Positions 5,452 to 6,648 of a DNA stretch of 6,648 bases are shown here, piece after piece; the first letter of the stretch is position 1; every line of letters starts with the position of its first letter. The notes below the pieces were generated by a model. The model was not told the DNA's origin, did no database searches, and was given only the letters and a program-made list of their open reading frames with translations. The DNA lies in the NCBI GenBank assembly GCA_029259995.1, contig JAJDEC010000219.1, positions 1 through 6,648 of the forward strand, read 5' to 3'. The DNA is from Phycisphaerae bacterium (GTDB taxonomy: Bacteria > Planctomycetota > Phycisphaerae > UBA1845 > UTPLA1). A program made the translations under genes and the position numbers.

Positions 5452-6435
5452 TCAGCGGCGCGCATTGCAAACGACGATCGGCGATTCGCTTTCCGGCGAT
5501 TCGACGACGGCTGTTTCGGCGGCCGGCGTTGGACGATGAGATGCCCGCGTGATGATGACGACGGCGAATACAATGACGCTGCAGGCCAGAATGACTCGCG
5601 GCGACAAGGCTTCCCCGGCGAGCAGGGCGCCCAGGAATACGGCGATGACAGGATTGACATAGGCGTAAGTCGCAGCGCGGCCGGGCGGAACGACCGTCAG
5701 CAACCATTTGTAGGCGGGCAGTGCGACGATGGACCCGAAGACGATCAGGTAAGCGAGCGCGAGGCATGACTTGGGCGTGATCGACGCTTGTCGGATCAAC
5801 GACCATTCGCCGTTCAGCGTTCCGACGACCAGGAGCGACAATCCACCGCCGATCATTTCCAGTCCTGTCGCCAGCAAAGTCGACTTGGGAAGTGCGGCGC
5901 GCCGGGAATAGAGTGATCCGAGTGTCCAGAAGACGCAGGCGCTGAGCAGGGCGATCGCGCCCCATTGGTTGATCGGTTCACTCGCGAAGCTCCTGGAGCC
6001 CGTAAGAACATAGATGCCTGTCAGTCCCAGTAGAAGTCCGGCGATGATCGCAGGACTGGGTCGCGGACCTTTGCAAATCAACCAGTCCAGAACGACCATC
6101 CAGATGGGTACTGTCGCGACCAGGAGCGCCGCGACGCCGGATGGAACGGTCTGTTCGGCCCAGCAGACGAGCCCATTGCCGCCGAGGAGCATAAATGTGC
6201 CGACGATGAACGTGGCCTGTAGATTGCGCCTCGTCAGTGGTTCGGCGGATCGACGTCTTACGATCAATGACAGGATCGTGCCCGCAATCAGGAAACGACA
6301 GCCCGCCATCAAGTATGGTGGAAACGAATCGATCGCGAAACGGATGGCGACATACGTTGATCCCCAGACAACATACACGATCGCAAACGCGCCGATGAGC
6401 TTGAGCTTGAGACTGGTGTTGTTCTCGTTTGGCAT
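5452..6435 (-). CDS. yedA: EamA-family (DMT superfamily) exporter, YedA-like
   Basis: Ten-TM inner-membrane drug/metabolite transporter, 327 aa, made of two EamA repeats (about 13-145 and 158-297). Matches to the YedA group include VVWGSTYVAIRF (22-33), PPYLMAGCRFLIAG (39-52), GGNGLVCWAEQTVPSGVAAL in the 85-104 region, ATVPIW (107-112), FGSIVALPAYKWL (233-245) and TYAYVNPVIAVFLGALLAGE (255 on). Family members are thought to export amino acids or other metabolites; the substrate is unknown. The C-terminal tail (about 300-327) is polar, Glu/Pro-rich and probably cytosolic. ATG 6435 gives a normal N-terminus, with only a weak GGAA upstream. It is followed by the amino-acid permease in the same direction and preceded by purC 131 nt upstream, so it may share the purC transcript. 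Confidence 0.88.
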   Translation of the reverse strand: MPNENNTSLKLKLIGAFAIVYVVWGSTYVAIRFAIDSFPPYLMAGCRFLIAGTILSLIVRRRSAEPLTRRNLQATFIVGTFMLLGGNGLVCWAEQTVPSGVAALLVATVPIWMVVLDWLICKGPRPSPAIIAGLLLGLTGIYVLTGSRSFASEPINQWGAIALLSACVFWTLGSLYSRRAALPKSTLLATGLEMIGGGLSLLVVGTLNGEWSLIRQASITPKSCLALAYLIVFGSIVALPAYKWLLTVVPPGRAATYAYVNPVIAVFLGALLAGEALSPRVILACSVIVFAVVIITRASHRPTPAAETAVVESPESESPIVVCNARR

Positions 6436-6566
6436 TCACATTCCAGTATGTCGGCGGGGCATTCGTGGTTCGGGAGAATCCTGAAGGATTGACGCCAGGT
6501 GGATCGACAGTCGATTGTCCGTGCCCCCGGCAAGACTCAACAGCGGAGATGATTGGTGCAGAAGCG
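6436..6566. other. Intergenic region between purC and the exporter gene
   Basis: No gene is seen. A short inverted repeat AATCC-TGAA-GGATT (6477-6490 region) lies about 40 nt before the exporter start, and ATCGA-CAG-TCGAT sits near 6503-6516. Neither has a T-run on the minus strand, so no intrinsic terminator for purC is evident. A possible weak promoter on the minus strand (TTGAGT, 15 nt, GACAAT, near 6510-6540) is too poor to call. Confidence 0.5.
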
Positions 6567-6648
6567 CTAAATATTCCGGCCTGTCAGCAATCGATAGGCC
6601 TCAATATAGCGATCCGCCGTCGCGTCAACGATGTCCTTGGGCAGGGCC
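6567..6648 (-). CDS. purC: Phosphoribosylaminoimidazole-succinocarboxamide synthase, C-terminal end (partial)
   Basis: The gene enters from the right edge and only its last 26 codons plus a TAG stop are inside. The C-terminal peptide includes LPKDIVDATADRYIEAYRLL and ends TGRNI. It matches the pattern at the C-terminus of the longer SAICAR synthetases (LPxxIVDATRxRYIEAYERLTG in actinobacterial-type PurC). The enzyme joins aspartate to CAIR in de novo purine synthesis, in the cytosol. The assignment rests on a short but distinctive tail; the catalytic part is outside the window. With guaB at the other end, purine genes flank the region, although they are transcribed toward each other. Confidence 0.8.
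   Translation of the reverse strand, partial: ALPKDIVDATADRYIEAYRLLTGRNI

Noticed and set aside
3095..5965. 956-codon open frame on the minus strand
   Set aside because: It lies out of frame over the permease, the CDGSH gene, the Cys-rich gene and part of the exporter. Its product is extremely Arg-rich with no domain, as expected from a shadow frame in GC-rich DNA.

Overview
The window looks like bacterial chromosome of moderately high GC, most likely from a planctomycete or a relative. That placement is an inference. It rests on the hairpin-rich non-coding element at the left edge, which resembles repeats I remember from planctomycete genomes, on an unrecognised lipoprotein whose tryptophan- and acid-rich motifs I loosely associate with that phylum, and on the general gene style. 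No rRNA or other decisive phylogenetic marker is present.

Layout from left to right. Positions 1-346 hold no convincing gene. They contain a REP-like stretch of nested palindromes followed by three 21-nt direct repeats, then two short hairpins. A leftward tRNA-Arg(UCU) lies at 347-420 with a good sigma70-type promoter at 458-487; the tRNA has a mismatch in its T stem. Positions 421-1097 form a long gene-free region between that tRNA and guaB, which are divergent. It holds a TTTGC motif repeated four times at exactly 10-bp spacing, a cluster of perfect GC palindromes, and a hairpin enclosing the guaB ribosome-binding region.

The rightward block starts with guaB (IMP dehydrogenase, complete, catalytic Cys310). 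A small unrecognised lipoprotein gene overlaps its 3' end by 32 nt. A gene for a small exported protein that is about 25% cysteine, built of five CxxxCxxxCC units, follows and is closed by a strong intrinsic terminator. Directly after the terminator is a 78-aa protein with two complete CDGSH iron-sulfur motifs.

The leftward block on the minus strand, read from the right edge, starts with the last 26 codons of a gene matching purC (SAICAR synthetase). Next come a YedA-type EamA/DMT exporter and an APC-superfamily amino-acid permease, which converges on the CDGSH gene. Purine-synthesis genes (guaB and purC) therefore sit on both sides of a set of two transporters, two cysteine-based metal-binding candidates and a lipoprotein. 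The most unusual parts are the cysteine-repeat lipoprotein next to the tandem CDGSH protein, and the non-coding structures upstream of guaB. I see no CRISPR array, transposase, phage or defence system.
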